Assembly (NCBI GenBank): GCA_900771005.1
Contig: CAAGMI010000136.1
Span: 1-58,918, forward strand
Reading direction: 5' to 3'
Source: Rikenellaceae bacterium
GTDB lineage: Bacteria > Bacteroidota > Bacteroidia > Bacteroidales > UBA932
Length of the DNA stretch: 58,918 bases
Shown here in pieces: positions 1 through 8,885 of the stretch (within the stretch, counting starts at the first letter, position 1; every line of letters begins with the position of its first letter). The position numbers and the translations under genes were made by a program. A model generated the notes under the pieces. It saw nothing but the letters and a program-made list of their open reading frames with translations. It had not been told where the DNA came from and did not search any database.

Positions 1-15
1 AACAAAGTTACACTT

Positions 16-23
16 TATTTTTG
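16..23 (+). promoter_or_regulatory. -7 promoter element upstream of the serine recombinase
   Basis: TATTTTTG matches the Bacteroidota -7 consensus TAnnTTTG. It lies 61 bases before the recombinase ATG at 85. The expected -33 TTTG would fall left of the window, so only half of the promoter can be seen. Confidence 0.45.
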
Positions 24-84
24 AAAAACGAATTACACTCTACTCGTTCATTTTTTCAATTCACTATCAAACACAAACAAAATT

Positions 85-1971
85 ATGACAGGATTCAATC
101 AAATCGAGAGAAGCCGCAGAACGGCTATCTACATCCGCATCTCAACATCCCAGCAGCAGACCGACCGTCAGGAGACAGAACTCAAGGAGTTCGCATTGCG
201 CAACGGTCTTAATTTCAACGAAAAGACGGATATGTACATAGACATCATATCCGGATTCAAGGAAGGAGAAGCCAGGCCGCAGTACTCCATCCTCAAGAAC
301 AAAGTGGAAGCCGGACTGTACCAGCAGATTCTTTTCAGCGAGTTCAGTCGACTTGACCGCAAGCCCTCCAACCTGCTCAAGTCCATCGAGTATTATCAGT
401 CCAAGAACGTCTGGCTGTGGTTCGGCAAGCAGCAGATGTGGGTGCGGGACAAGTCCGACATCTCCACTCAGATTATGATTTCCGTGCTTGCGGTAATGAG
501 CCAGTATGAGATAGAACTGCTCACCGCCCGTGGGATGGACGGGAAGATATCCGCCATCCGGTCTCACGGTATTCATATCGGAGGCTTTACCCCATACGGT
601 TATGCCGACAACCAGATTGACCATAAACTCGTTGTCAATCCGCAGGAAGCAGAGGTTGTCCGCAGGATTTTTGACTTCTTCATTGATGGGAAGTCGTCCT
701 ATGACATTGTAACCATTCTGAACGCGGAAGGCGTTCCCAGCCCGTTCAGGACAAGGTACCTTGAATCCATGGAAAGGCGCAGGGCAAAAGGTCTTCCGGA
801 AAAGAAGTACCATCGCTGCGAAACTCCCGAAGAGTTCGTCTGGACCATTGCCACCATCAATCGCATTGCAAGGAACACAATATATATCGGGCAGCGCAGC
901 TCCACCTTCCATGAACCGGACCCGGCCAATCCGCTCCCGGCTTACAAGAGAAAAGACAGAAAGGTTTATCTGGAGCTTAATGTTGAACAGTCTGATCTTC
1001 GTATCGTCGATGACGAGAAGTTCCATCAGGTCGGAAAGATTATCGATGAGAGGATGTTCAACAAGAGCGGCGGCATCCGTCACAACAATCTTCTGAAGCA
1101 TCTTCTCCGCTGCGGTGAATGCGGAAGCCGTTTCACCTCCGCAATGTGCAGATACGGCAGGGCTTACAAATGTACCGGGAAGATGCCGACAAAAAGGCGC
1201 CCGCGCATCTGCTTCCTCGGAGCAGATGTTTTGATGTACAAGCTGGACGGGCTGGTCATACAGCTCTGCATACGCAAGTTCACGGGTTATGATCTGCGCC
1301 GTAAGGCAATGGGAAAGGTCGTGGAACTCGAAGGAGAGATTGATTCCAAGCGCGCTCTCCAGCAGTCATATCGTGATATAGCTCAAGGACTTCACGAGAA
1401 TTACTCCGCAGTGATGAAAAGAATCATCAGGTTCGCAAAGGACGATGCCGAGGCGGAGAACTGGATTGCAGCAGAGAGAAGTGAATACGAACGCAAGTGT
1501 GAGGAAAACAGTAAGATCATCGACACGCTGAAGAATGAGATTGCCGGTCTCAACCGCAGGCGTACGAGCCTTCTTAAAGTGGAGGACAAGCCTGAGTTCG
1601 CAGAGCGTCAGGCGGAAATTCTGATGGACCGGAGCCTTGTCAAGGAATACATCAACGAATACATCCAGGACATTGTGATGTACAACCCGTCAGATATGTG
1701 GATTCTGGTCATCGTTCACTTCGTGGACGGCAGCGAACGCTGGGGAACCGTCAAGAAAGGCAAGTACGGCAGAAGCCAATCCGGGCAGGAAAAGATATAC
1801 ACCGGCTGGTTCATAGACAATGACGACCACCTGTTCTCATACGACCGCGAGACTCACAAAATCACCGAGAAGATAACCAGTCTTGTGCACAAGACCTACA
1901 CCTTCGAAGAATTCAACGACATCGCCACCGCCCGCGGCTGGATGGGAGAATTCAAGCCGTATGAATTTTAG
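85..1971 (+). CDS. Large serine recombinase (site-specific integrase/resolvase family)
   Basis: 628 residues, the size of large serine integrases. An N-terminal resolvase domain (about 12-150) begins AIYIRISTS, whose Ser20 is the expected nucleophile that forms the covalent link to DNA. An SRLDR motif follows. A recombinase domain (about 165-330) contains GGFTPYGY and the EAEVVRRIFDFF helix. A zinc ribbon has Cys343, Cys346, Cys363 and Cys376, and a charged coiled-coil-like stretch (about 420-510) follows. Such enzymes integrate, excise or invert mobile DNA. The start at 85 fits a -7 box at 16-23. The next gene begins 12 bases downstream behind a strong AGGAGG-type site. The enzyme looks intact. 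Whether it serves an integrated element, a remnant or an invertible switch cannot be decided, because the left side is cut off by the window. Confidence 0.93.
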   Translation: MTGFNQIERSRRTAIYIRISTSQQQTDRQETELKEFALRNGLNFNEKTDMYIDIISGFKEGEARPQYSILKNKVEAGLYQQILFSEFSRLDRKPSNLLKSIEYYQSKNVWLWFGKQQMWVRDKSDISTQIMISVLAVMSQYEIELLTARGMDGKISAIRSHGIHIGGFTPYGYADNQIDHKLVVNPQEAEVVRRIFDFFIDGKSSYDIVTILNAEGVPSPFRTRYLESMERRRAKGLPEKKYHRCETPEEFVWTIATINRIARNTIYIGQRSSTFHEPDPANPLPAYKRKDRKVYLELNVEQSDLRIVDDEKFHQVGKIIDERMFNKSGGIRHNNLLKHLLRCGECGSRFTSAMCRYGRAYKCTGKMPTKRRPRICFLGADVLMYKLDGLVIQLCIRKFTGYDLRRKAMGKVVELEGEIDSKRALQQSYRDIAQGLHENYSAVMKRIIRFAKDDAEAENWIAAERSEYERKCEENSKIIDTLKNEIAGLNRRRTSLLKVEDKPEFAERQAEILMDRSLVKEYINEYIQDIVMYNPSDMWILVIVHFVDGSERWGTVKKGKYGRSQSGQEKIYTGWFIDNDDHLFSYDRETHKITEKITSLVHKTYTFEEFNDIATARGWMGEFKPYEF

Positions 1972-1983
1972 GAGGAATGCCCT

Positions 1984-3477
1984 ATGGTTGAAGAAAAAAG
2001 ATTAATTTTGTACGTTAATATCACGACTATGGAGTGGATTGAAAAAGCAAAACAGGCTCTGCACGATAGTTTGCATCCAATACCATCTGAACTCAATCAA
2101 ATAGATTGGAAGAGTGGACTATCTCCTGATACCAAAAGGCTGGCTCAGCATATTTGCGCATTTGCAAACGAACAAGGAGGCGGCTTCTTTGCTTTCGGCG
2201 TGGAAAATAGCGGTGTTGATTTCTGTTCGTTTTCGAGTGAAGATGCCGAAGAAATTGCTAAGAAGATGGGGAATATCGCAGGCAATAACCTCTGTATTGC
2301 TGTCAAAATCGAACACTCCATTGAAAACTTCGAAGGACATCCCATTCTTTTCTTCCATGTCCCGGAACAAGCTGTCAAGCCCGTTTATCTGAGAGGGCAG
2401 GACGTGTATGAAGCATATTACCGGACTGCTGGGCAGACACGAAAGATGCCTAAACACATCGTGAACAGACTCCTAGCCCAACAACAAGGTATTTCTTTCG
2501 AGGAAATGACGGCAAAAGGTGGCCTGTCAGTCGATGAAGTTCTTTCACTCGTGGACTATAAATTCTTGATAAAGAAGATTGACAAAGGAGAGCCTTCTTC
2601 AAAAGAGGCCATTATGGGTCTGCTTCAAGACTATAAAATCTGTCGAAAGAATGAGGACAAATGGGAAATAACCAATCTTGGTGCCATCTTGTTTGCCAAC
2701 AATCTTGCAGATTTCCCACGGTTCGAATCCAAATACGTAATCGCCCGCAAATATCAGGGAGACAGTAACAGATTTTTGGAACGGGATCTGTTCTTTCGTA
2801 AAGGATATGCTTGTGAACTGGAAGATATGGTCGACCAGATTATGAAATTGATGCCACGCCAGGAAGATTTCAGTAACACCGCAAGAAAAGATACATATCC
2901 GTATCCAGTGGTTGCTGTAAGAGAGTTGCTGGCTAACGCCTGCATTCATCAGGATTTGGATGCGGAAGGCACGAATGTCTGCGTTGAGATTTTTGACAAC
3001 AGACTCAGTATTTCAAATCCAGGAGCACCTCTCGTAGAAGTCAACCGAATGATTGATACTCTTCCTGTTTCCCGAAACAACAAGCTTGCAGAAGTAATGT
3101 TCTATCTTCATCTTTGCGAGAAACGCGGTAGTGGAATGGATAGAACTGTCGCAAGCCTGGAAGAAAAACACCTCCCTCCATACAAAGTTGTAAAAGGCCA
3201 GGAGTTTACCCGGGTATTCATATACCCTGAAAAGAGTTATAAAGAAATGACCAAGCAAGAGAAGATTCAGGCCTGCTATCAACACGCCTGCCTTTTGTTT
3301 GAGGATGGAAAACAGATGACCAACCAGTCTCTTCGAGAAAGATTGTCAATCGGAAAGAACAACTCGGCAATGGTTTCCCGACTTATTGCTGATTCTGTTG
3401 CGGCAGGACTTATAAAGCCATCTTCGGAGGAAACAGAATCCAATAAGTTTAAATCATATATTCCTTATTACGGGTAA
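1984..3477 (+). CDS. AlbA_2/Schlafen-type putative ATP-binding regulator
   Basis: 497 residues. The N-terminal third (about 35-150) resembles the AlbA_2/Schlafen DNA-binding domain, with IDWKSGL, then HICAFANEQGGG and FAFGVENSG. The middle (about 290-420) has the HATPase_c_4 signature VRELLANACIHQD followed by ISNPGAPL. The C-terminus has a winged-helix-like segment (about 435-490). Proteins of this architecture are annotated as ATP-binding transcriptional regulators or as accessory genes of mobile islands; the molecular role is not known. TAGGAGGAATG lies 7-13 bases before the ATG at 1984 and fixes the start. An in-frame ATG at 2029 is a weaker alternative. The gene is visibly more AT-rich than the recombinase before it, which suggests a separate origin. 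It is probably cotranscribed with the recombinase. Confidence 0.8.
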   Translation: MVEEKRLILYVNITTMEWIEKAKQALHDSLHPIPSELNQIDWKSGLSPDTKRLAQHICAFANEQGGGFFAFGVENSGVDFCSFSSEDAEEIAKKMGNIAGNNLCIAVKIEHSIENFEGHPILFFHVPEQAVKPVYLRGQDVYEAYYRTAGQTRKMPKHIVNRLLAQQQGISFEEMTAKGGLSVDEVLSLVDYKFLIKKIDKGEPSSKEAIMGLLQDYKICRKNEDKWEITNLGAILFANNLADFPRFESKYVIARKYQGDSNRFLERDLFFRKGYACELEDMVDQIMKLMPRQEDFSNTARKDTYPYPVVAVRELLANACIHQDLDAEGTNVCVEIFDNRLSISNPGAPLVEVNRMIDTLPVSRNNKLAEVMFYLHLCEKRGSGMDRTVASLEEKHLPPYKVVKGQEFTRVFIYPEKSYKEMTKQEKIQACYQHACLLFEDGKQMTNQSLRERLSIGKNNSAMVSRLIADSVAAGLIKPSSEETESNKFKSYIPYYG

Positions 3478-3556
3478 TCTTATTTGACTCGAAAATCCCT
3501 CTTGAACGCAACGTACTGATTATCAAAGGATTCTTATTTGACTCGAAAATCCCTCT
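3478..3556. repeat. Pair of identical 25-bp direct repeats
   Basis: The 25 bases beginning TCTTATTTGACTCG occur at 3478-3502 and again, identically, at 3532-3556, a period of 54 bases. They start at the stop codon of the AlbA_2 gene and end just before a hairpin. They could be a recombinase-related site, a regulator site or the scar of a small duplication. Two copies are too few for a CRISPR array. Confidence 0.85.
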
Positions 3557-3560
3557 ATTT

Positions 3561-3602
3561 AAATTGACGGTCTGCTAAACAATAAAAGCAGGCCGTCAAT
3601 TT
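3561..3602. terminator. Intrinsic terminator after the recombinase/AlbA_2 pair
   Basis: A 16-bp stem (3561-3576 with 3587-3602) contains a single G.U pair and has a 10-base A-rich loop. The plus-strand 3' arm ends AATTTT. The arms are nearly symmetric with A/T at both ends, so it may stop transcription from both sides. Confidence 0.75.
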
Positions 3603-3693
3603 TCACTGCGAAAGGATTCTCAGTATGTTCGAATCATATGTATGTGCGGATGAAATGTAGCGCCGCAGGTGTATATAGCTGTATAAAAATGGG

Positions 3694-5028
3694 CTACAAA
3701 CACTCTGTCATGTATATCGGAACGATGGACGTCTGAGCATCTTTCTGGAAATCCTTCGAGCATATGAGATACCTTCTTGAAATACGTGAAGAGTATTTCC
3801 GGCAGAACTCGTCAAGTGAAGCATGAGACTTGTTTGTCGATGATTTGACCTCCAGAGGGCACAGTTTTGGACCCCTTGACAACAGGAAATCTACCTCATA
3901 GTAATGCTTGTCATCCTTTGGCCATGTGTGGTAGAACAGCCTGTCTCCTCCCGTCACCAGAATCTGGGCGACCATATTCTCATACACATAGCCTAAATTG
4001 GCAGGCAGCTTGTCCAGAAGCAATTTCTGGTATATCGTATTCTCGACAAACGACTTCTCCCAAAATGCCAATGTGATGAACAGGCCGGTGTCGCAGGTAA
4101 ACATCTTATACTGGGTCAGGTTCTCGGTCAGCCCCATGCCTATGTTCGGGTCATCCACATGATGCGCGAACAGTACCGTACGGCTGTCCTCTAGATCCGT
4201 TAGCAAGGTTGACATCACTGTTTCCTCCACTTCGCCAACTACTGAATACGGTACATATCTCACCATGTTCCTGCTCAGCTGTCCGGGAATCGACATGAAC
4301 ATCTTTCCGGCACGCCCTGACGGATCGATTTTCTTGAAGTCGTCATTATACAGGGTGATTATGTTACGTTTGACCGCATCGACCTTGCTCAGGTCATTAG
4401 TATCAATATAAGCATTGACAGCCTGAGGCATACCGCCTACCAGCATATACAGCCTGAAATCGCGGGAAAGCACACGGTGAGAAGCGCCGATAGGCCTCTG
4501 CAACTCCCACAGCTGTCTCAACAGAGGGAGCGTTGCAGTGTCTCCAAGTGCCCATCTGAATTCCTCATAGTCCATTGGGTACATAGAGATTCTTTCCTCT
4601 TCGCTCGGGATGGTGATACCCTTTGTGTTCTGCTTGATGCTGATGAGAGAACCGGTTTCCAGATAGTCATAGCGGCCGTCCTGAACAAGATATTTGATTG
4701 CCTGTCTGGCCAGAGGGCACTTCTGGACCTCATCGAAGATTATCAGGGACCTGCGTGTATGCAGAGACACATGAAACTGAGTCTGCAATGTGATGAATAT
4801 GTAGTTAAGGTCGGTGAGATCCTCGAACAACTTCTTGATTGAAGTCGAGACCTTGTTGAAGTCGACAAGTATGTAGGAATCATACTCGTTTTTCGCGAAC
4901 TGCTCGGCTACGGTCGATTTCCCGACTCGACGCGCCCCCTCGATGAGAAGGGCCGTGCTGCCGTTGCTGTTCTTCTTCCATTCAAGAAGCTTATCATATA
5001 TCTTTCTCTTGAAAATCCTGCCGTCCAT
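3694..5028 (-). CDS. AAA+ ATPase with C-terminal DUF4143-type domain
   Basis: 444 residues, the usual length of the AAA_14/DUF4143 family. Walker A is GARRVGKST (residues 31-39). Walker B is LIIFDEVQK, with Asp99 and Glu100. The C-terminal half has the restriction-endonuclease-like DUF4143 features, including a VDFLLSRG-type stretch and LEVKSS near the end. Members are widespread, often in many copies per genome in Bacteroidota, and have no settled function. A good promoter, TTTG-N21-TATCTTTG, sits 17 bases upstream of the ATG at 5028, so the gene is transcribed alone. It converges on the recombinase pair, with the terminator at 3561-3602 between them. Confidence 0.9.
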   Translation of the reverse strand: MDGRIFKRKIYDKLLEWKKNSNGSTALLIEGARRVGKSTVAEQFAKNEYDSYILVDFNKVSTSIKKLFEDLTDLNYIFITLQTQFHVSLHTRRSLIIFDEVQKCPLARQAIKYLVQDGRYDYLETGSLISIKQNTKGITIPSEEERISMYPMDYEEFRWALGDTATLPLLRQLWELQRPIGASHRVLSRDFRLYMLVGGMPQAVNAYIDTNDLSKVDAVKRNIITLYNDDFKKIDPSGRAGKMFMSIPGQLSRNMVRYVPYSVVGEVEETVMSTLLTDLEDSRTVLFAHHVDDPNIGMGLTENLTQYKMFTCDTGLFITLAFWEKSFVENTIYQKLLLDKLPANLGYVYENMVAQILVTGGDRLFYHTWPKDDKHYYEVDFLLSRGPKLCPLEVKSSTNKSHASLDEFCRKYSSRISRRYLICSKDFQKDAQTSIVPIYMTECL

Positions 5029-5044
5029 GCTGCAAATCTTTTTG

Positions 5045-5077
5045 CAAAGATAGCATTATTTTGCATTTCCCCGCAAA
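5045..5077 (-). promoter_or_regulatory. Promoter of the AAA+/DUF4143 gene
   Basis: Read on the minus strand, TTTG (5077-5074), a 21-base spacer and TATCTTTG (5052-5045) match both Bacteroidota sigma-factor boxes exactly. The -7 box ends 16 bases before the start codon. Confidence 0.75.
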
Positions 5078-5241
5078 TCAATCTATAGATAATTCCGAAT
5101 TCCCCTTAAATTCCTTGCAATAGATTATCGAATTGCCCTCAATCCTAGGTTCAAGCACGAAACGCAATCGGGGAGAAGAATTTGAGCCGGGCGGCTCTGT
5201 CGATTGTTTATGACACGAAGATAGGACATTTCCCCGATATG

Positions 5242-5273
5242 TTTCCTTCCTGTGGAAAATATTGCTAACTTTA
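5242..5273 (+). promoter_or_regulatory. Probable promoter of the thioredoxin-like lipoprotein gene
   Basis: TTTC (5242-5245), a 20-base spacer and TAACTTTA (5266-5273) differ from consensus by one base in each box. If this promoter is real, the ATG at 5252 is not in the transcript and translation would start at the TTG at 5279. Confidence 0.45.
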
Positions 5274-6409
5274 CACCGTTGTGTAGCAATCTGAACATAA
5301 AACGTATTTTTTATCTTTTTCTGATTGTTGCGGCTGTATCTTGCGGCCGGCCGAAGGATAACTCATTTTTCATCGAAGGTGATATCGACGGTGTCAAGGA
5401 CAGTGTGCTTGTGTTTCTGGTCAAGATGGTGGATCCGATATCAGGCGCTGGCAAGGGGATAATGAACGACACATTGATAAATGGCAAGTTCTCGTTCAAT
5501 GTCACGAAGGAAGATCTGGCTGACAAGTATGAGATAATGTTGATCAGCCTCAGCGAAGCTCTTCCGTCCCAGAGTGCCACCGTTTATGCTGAGCCGGGCC
5601 GCAAGGCTGTCATCACCGGCACAGGTGTCTCTCCTATGAAATGGAAGGTCAGGAGCAAGGTGAAGAAGCAGAAGGATTGGCAGATTTACTTGAATTATGC
5701 GGCTGATATCTATTCGGAAACAGGACTGGCGCTGATGGACAGGAACATGCCGGCTGACAGATATTCTGCCATGATTGATTCTCTTAATAACTTGTGTTTC
5801 GAAAAGACTATGGAGTATCTGGAATCAGAAAAGGTGTCAGAAATATGGATTGATGAGTTTCATTCATGGGCGAAATATGCCGGGGTATATAATAATGAGG
5901 ATATGAAGGCTAGGGTGAAAGCCCTTCTGCCGAAACTCTCGGAAGAACAGATGAAAACTCCACTGGTCCAGGATGCCCTGCCATATCTGGATGTCACGAT
6001 ACCATTGAATGTTGGCGATTCATTCCCGGAATTGAATCTGTATGATGCAGATGGACTTCTACACAAGATATCTGATTTCTCCGGCAAGAAGGTTCTGATA
6101 GAACTCTCCGAGTTCGGCTGTGCGCCTTGCAAACTTGCCGGCCTTGAGATAGAAGAACTGTGCAGGATGCATCCGGATGATTTTGTCACCTTGATTGTGA
6201 ACCAGAACGGATATGAAATATGGCGGAAAGAAGTTGTGGCTTCAGCAGTTCCTAACAAGTTCGAATTCAACGACGACAACGGTTCATCCGGCATATTCAA
6301 AAGGCTTGGCACAGGAGGCTATCCTACGTTCGTCCTGATTTCCCCGGAAGGGATTATCACCGATATCTGGGCCGGATACGTCGAAGGATCACTCTTGGAA
6401 AGAATCTGA
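5252..6409 (+). CDS. TlpA-like thioredoxin-fold lipoprotein with DUF4369-type N-terminus
   Basis: 385 residues from the ATG, or 376 from the TTG at 5279 favoured by the promoter position. The hydrophobic leader ends in VAAVSC, a lipobox with Cys31, so the protein is probably anchored in the envelope. Residues about 40-130 resemble the DUF4369 domain common in Bacteroidota thiol-disulfide proteins. The C-terminal half is an AhpC/TSA-thioredoxin fold with the redox pair FGCAPC (Cys290, Cys293) and a GYPTF segment carrying the cis-proline. Such proteins reduce or isomerise cysteines of secreted proteins, or work in cytochrome c maturation; the partner is unknown. It appears monocistronic. Confidence 0.87.
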   Translation: MENIANFTPLCSNLNIKRIFYLFLIVAAVSCGRPKDNSFFIEGDIDGVKDSVLVFLVKMVDPISGAGKGIMNDTLINGKFSFNVTKEDLADKYEIMLISLSEALPSQSATVYAEPGRKAVITGTGVSPMKWKVRSKVKKQKDWQIYLNYAADIYSETGLALMDRNMPADRYSAMIDSLNNLCFEKTMEYLESEKVSEIWIDEFHSWAKYAGVYNNEDMKARVKALLPKLSEEQMKTPLVQDALPYLDVTIPLNVGDSFPELNLYDADGLLHKISDFSGKKVLIELSEFGCAPCKLAGLEIEELCRMHPDDFVTLIVNQNGYEIWRKEVVASAVPNKFEFNDDNGSSGIFKRLGTGGYPTFVLISPEGIITDIWAGYVEGSLLERI

Positions 6410-6821
6410 GAGACAATCTCACGTTTCCAAACTTGGTGAATTTGTCGCCAATAACAAGCTAACTTGTTTCCGAAATCCGAAGACTCTTGCCAGCTGACAA
6501 AACTCATTTGTTTAACGCCCCAAAGTCTATACGGTCCATCAAATATCTGCCGTACAAAACAGACATGGGTAGAGGAATGATATCGATCATGTTTGATCCA
6601 TCCGTCTGTATGAATGGCAGTAAGGTGCCCACAAACTGATAGGCAATTTGATTTCAGTGTACCTCCCAATAGCCGCCCTTGTACTGTTCTATTAGTGCCC
6701 TTCCACCAGCGCTGATACCTTGATCAAACATCAGTTGATTCTCAATTCCGGTAACCGTTGGCCTTACTGCCAGGATTCGCTTCGCTCAACCGCTTGTCCG
6801 CCAGAACGAACCGGAAAAGAA
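6410..6821. other. 412-bp intergenic stretch with possible decayed coding remnants
   Basis: No convincing gene was found. A minus-strand open frame (about 6656-6780) reads protein-like (GISAGGRALIEQYKGGYW near its end) but has no start codon or recognised homolog. A second minus-strand frame to its left is also protein-like and runs into the lipoprotein gene. It may be the debris of an inactivated gene between two convergent units. No clear terminator is visible. Confidence 0.35.
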
Positions 6822-7817
6822 TCAGATACCGTCCTGAACGAGAGGGGCGAGGACGCCCATGCCGGTCTTGCCGATCTGGCGGGCAAGGGTGGCGAGCTCA
6901 GCCTTTTTCGAGCTGCGCTCCGCGTGTCTCAGCTCGGAGTCATCCCCTCCGAAACCGGCCTGGCGAAGGAGCATGTCGCTCTGCTTTTCAATTCTGAGTT
7001 CCAGGAAAAGCTGGAAATAGCATACCATATCAAAGAAGACTTCAGGCTTGAACTGCTCTTTTATGTTCAGCAGGTACTCGCCTGCCTTTGTTGATGCGAA
7101 ATTGCCATTGATTATGGCCGACCGCGTCAGGATATCACTGCTTATACTGTGATCCATCCACTCGTAAATCTTCTTCTCGCCGAAAGAGAACAGGAATACG
7201 AAGAGCGCTATGAAAATGACGATTATCAGGATGAGCGCTACCGTCGGGTCTAAAATCTGCTTTTCAAGAACCAGGTTCTGGAGGAAATGTATGGTTACGG
7301 ATGGAATGATGGACACGATCAGACCGAAAGCATTGCTGTGGTTCTTGTATACCAGCAGCAATATGGTCGCAAACAGGGCCGTACATCCCATATGCAGTAT
7401 GGCGCAGCCGAAACCCCTGACTACAGACGTGCCGACTGCCATGTCCGGATTGAAATAGAAATAGATTACGTTCTCCAACAGGGAGAAACCGCTTCCGACA
7501 GCCGCTCCGTAAATCAGACACTGTGCCATGAACCGGAACTTCTTCCTGGCTATCAGCCATGCCAGGATGCATCCCTTGAGTATTTCTTCGACAAGAGGCA
7601 TCAGCGAAACTCCTCCTATGGCAGCCGGGATTCCGAGACAGGCGGGATTGGTGAGTATGAATGCCAGCGCGCACCACATCAGTCCGAACAGTATGTTCCG
7701 CACAATCAGTCGGAAGCGGGCCAGTGCAAAACTGTCCAGCGCTTTCAGCACTGCCAGATACAGAATGGTTGGGAAGATGGAGATTATGAATGAGACCATG
7801 TCTGCTTGGATATCCAT
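6822..7817 (-). CDS. PrsW-like intramembrane metalloprotease
   Basis: 331 residues with about eight membrane helices. PrsW/CAAX-protease-superfamily motifs appear in order: VEEILKG (Glu77, Glu78, Lys81), FSLLENVIY (Glu115, Asn116), a helix with His142, and IHFLQN with His177. The glutamates and histidines are the expected zinc-site residues. In Bacillus, PrsW cleaves an anti-sigma factor; the substrate here is unknown. The hydrophilic C-terminal tail (about 235-331) is longer than the family core. The start overlaps the end of the upstream membrane-AraC gene by 34 bases, so the two are cotranscribed and probably coupled. A plausible role is proteolysis of the regulator or of the divergently encoded repeat protein. 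An in-frame ATG at 7799 is an alternative start. Confidence 0.82.
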   Translation of the reverse strand: MDIQADMVSFIISIFPTILYLAVLKALDSFALARFRLIVRNILFGLMWCALAFILTNPACLGIPAAIGGVSLMPLVEEILKGCILAWLIARKKFRFMAQCLIYGAAVGSGFSLLENVIYFYFNPDMAVGTSVVRGFGCAILHMGCTALFATILLLVYKNHSNAFGLIVSIIPSVTIHFLQNLVLEKQILDPTVALILIIVIFIALFVFLFSFGEKKIYEWMDHSISSDILTRSAIINGNFASTKAGEYLLNIKEQFKPEVFFDMVCYFQLFLELRIEKQSDMLLRQAGFGGDDSELRHAERSSKKAELATLARQIGKTGMGVLAPLVQDGI

Positions 7818-8767
7818 GACTTGGGCGTCATCTCCATGATGTCAGAGAAATTTCGGTAGAAGGACTGGAGATTGCTGTAGCCGGAACGCGTTGCAGCCTC
7901 TTTGACATTGATACCGGGCTCGCTCCGGACAAGGTCCATGAAATGATTTACCCTGAGTCTGTTTATGAATTCGGAAAAATTCTGCCCCCTGCACGAATGG
8001 ATGCTGTTTGAAAGGTATGTTCTGTTGGTACCCAGTCTTTCCGCCATGGATACAAGGGATATCATCGGGTCGAGATAGAATTTTTCCTCCAATATTTTAC
8101 TGATGAGTGCATCATCTTCATTGATGCCGTCCCTGGAAGTCCGGGCAGCCTCCCCGGTGCTTTCTTCAACATTGGCGAGTTCGGCTGCTATTGAAGACGT
8201 ATCCTTCATATAATATGTGTGGTATCCTATCATAAACTGCAAAACCGAAAGGAATGCGGCGAAAATGATGGCAATCAGTGCGCTGGACGTGACACTGTCC
8301 GGAAGCAGCATCCATATGAGGAAAACCACAACAGAGATTGTCATGAATATAAGAATCTGGCTGATGTCGTCGGCGGACGCTTCACTGCTGGTATCGTAGA
8401 ACTCGGCGAGGCGCCGGTTGTACTTTCTGACGGATATGACCGACCATACCGTTATGAATGCAATCTGTATTATCAGGAAGATTGTGAAAAAAACCGTATC
8501 GGTGAATGGTATCAGGATGAATGAAGGCAGCAGTGACATCCAGTCCCATTTGGTGATTCCTTTGGGCGAAGTGTTCTGCCTTACTGCCATATGATACATA
8601 GGGAACACGAAAAGTACGAAACATTCCCTGTAGAACATTGTCAGAACGGCCATTGTCATACCTCCGACTATAAACAGCTGCGCCTTGCTGAGGTTCTTCA
8701 GAAAAAAAATCCTCAGTACCCAGAATAATGCTATCGCGGCGGGCAATATGTACAGATACTTGTCCAA
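7784..8767 (-). CDS. Membrane-anchored AraC-type transcriptional regulator
   Basis: 327 residues from the TTG at 8767. An upstream TTG at 8779 lies inside the -7 box and cannot be the start of this transcript. About six membrane helices fill residues 1-190. A linker follows, and then a C-terminal AraC-type double helix-turn-helix (about 220-325) with RTYLSNSIH, FSEFINRLRV and SGYSNLQSFYRNF. It therefore probably senses at or in the inner membrane while binding DNA from the membrane. It overlaps the PrsW-like gene and is transcribed away from the repeat-protein operon. Three CTAC(C)AAA direct repeats in the shared promoter region are candidate binding sites. A second regulator of this architecture lies at 52230-53387. 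Confidence 0.88.
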   Translation of the reverse strand: MDKYLYILPAAIALFWVLRIFFLKNLSKAQLFIVGGMTMAVLTMFYRECFVLFVFPMYHMAVRQNTSPKGITKWDWMSLLPSFILIPFTDTVFFTIFLIIQIAFITVWSVISVRKYNRRLAEFYDTSSEASADDISQILIFMTISVVVFLIWMLLPDSVTSSALIAIIFAAFLSVLQFMIGYHTYYMKDTSSIAAELANVEESTGEAARTSRDGINEDDALISKILEEKFYLDPMISLVSMAERLGTNRTYLSNSIHSCRGQNFSEFINRLRVNHFMDLVRSEPGINVKEAATRSGYSNLQSFYRNFSDIMEMTPKSWISKQTWSHS

Positions 8768-8776
8768 GGTAATTAA

Positions 8777-8808
8777 CAAATCTACAAACCGACTACCAAA
8801 ACTACAAA
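8777..8808 (-). promoter_or_regulatory. Promoter of the AraC-PrsW unit with phased direct repeats
   Basis: On the minus strand, TTTG (8808-8805), a 20-base spacer and TAGATTTG (8784-8777) match the consensus. On the plus strand the same stretch carries CTACAAA (8782), CTACCAAA (8793) and CTACAAA (8802), spaced about one helical turn apart, as expected for AraC-family direct-repeat operators. The -7 box ends 9 bases before the TTG start. Confidence 0.65.
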
Positions 8809-8852
8809 ATAAATCATAAGTTCACAAAAAACATTCTCATTCTGACAAATCA

Positions 8853-8885
8853 TTTGGAATTGATTTGATCCGTGATATACCTTTG
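8853..8885 (+). promoter_or_regulatory. Promoter of the repeat-protein/metallopeptidase operon
   Basis: TTTG (8853-8856), a 21-base spacer and TACCTTTG (8878-8885) match the consensus. They leave a 5' leader of about 50 bases before the ATG at 8946. The promoter is divergent from that of the AraC-PrsW unit, with less than 80 bases between the two -7 boxes' far ends. Confidence 0.75.

Noticed and set aside
142..1101. 319-residue minus-strand frame opposite the recombinase
   Set aside because: Antisense shadow of the recombinase with the catalytic domain on the other strand.
3478..3556. CRISPR array from the 25-bp repeats
   Set aside because: Only two copies with a 29-base gap; no further copies and no cas gene.
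3603..3693. Small gene between the terminator and the DUF4143 gene
   Set aside because: No open frame with a start signal; only 91 bases.
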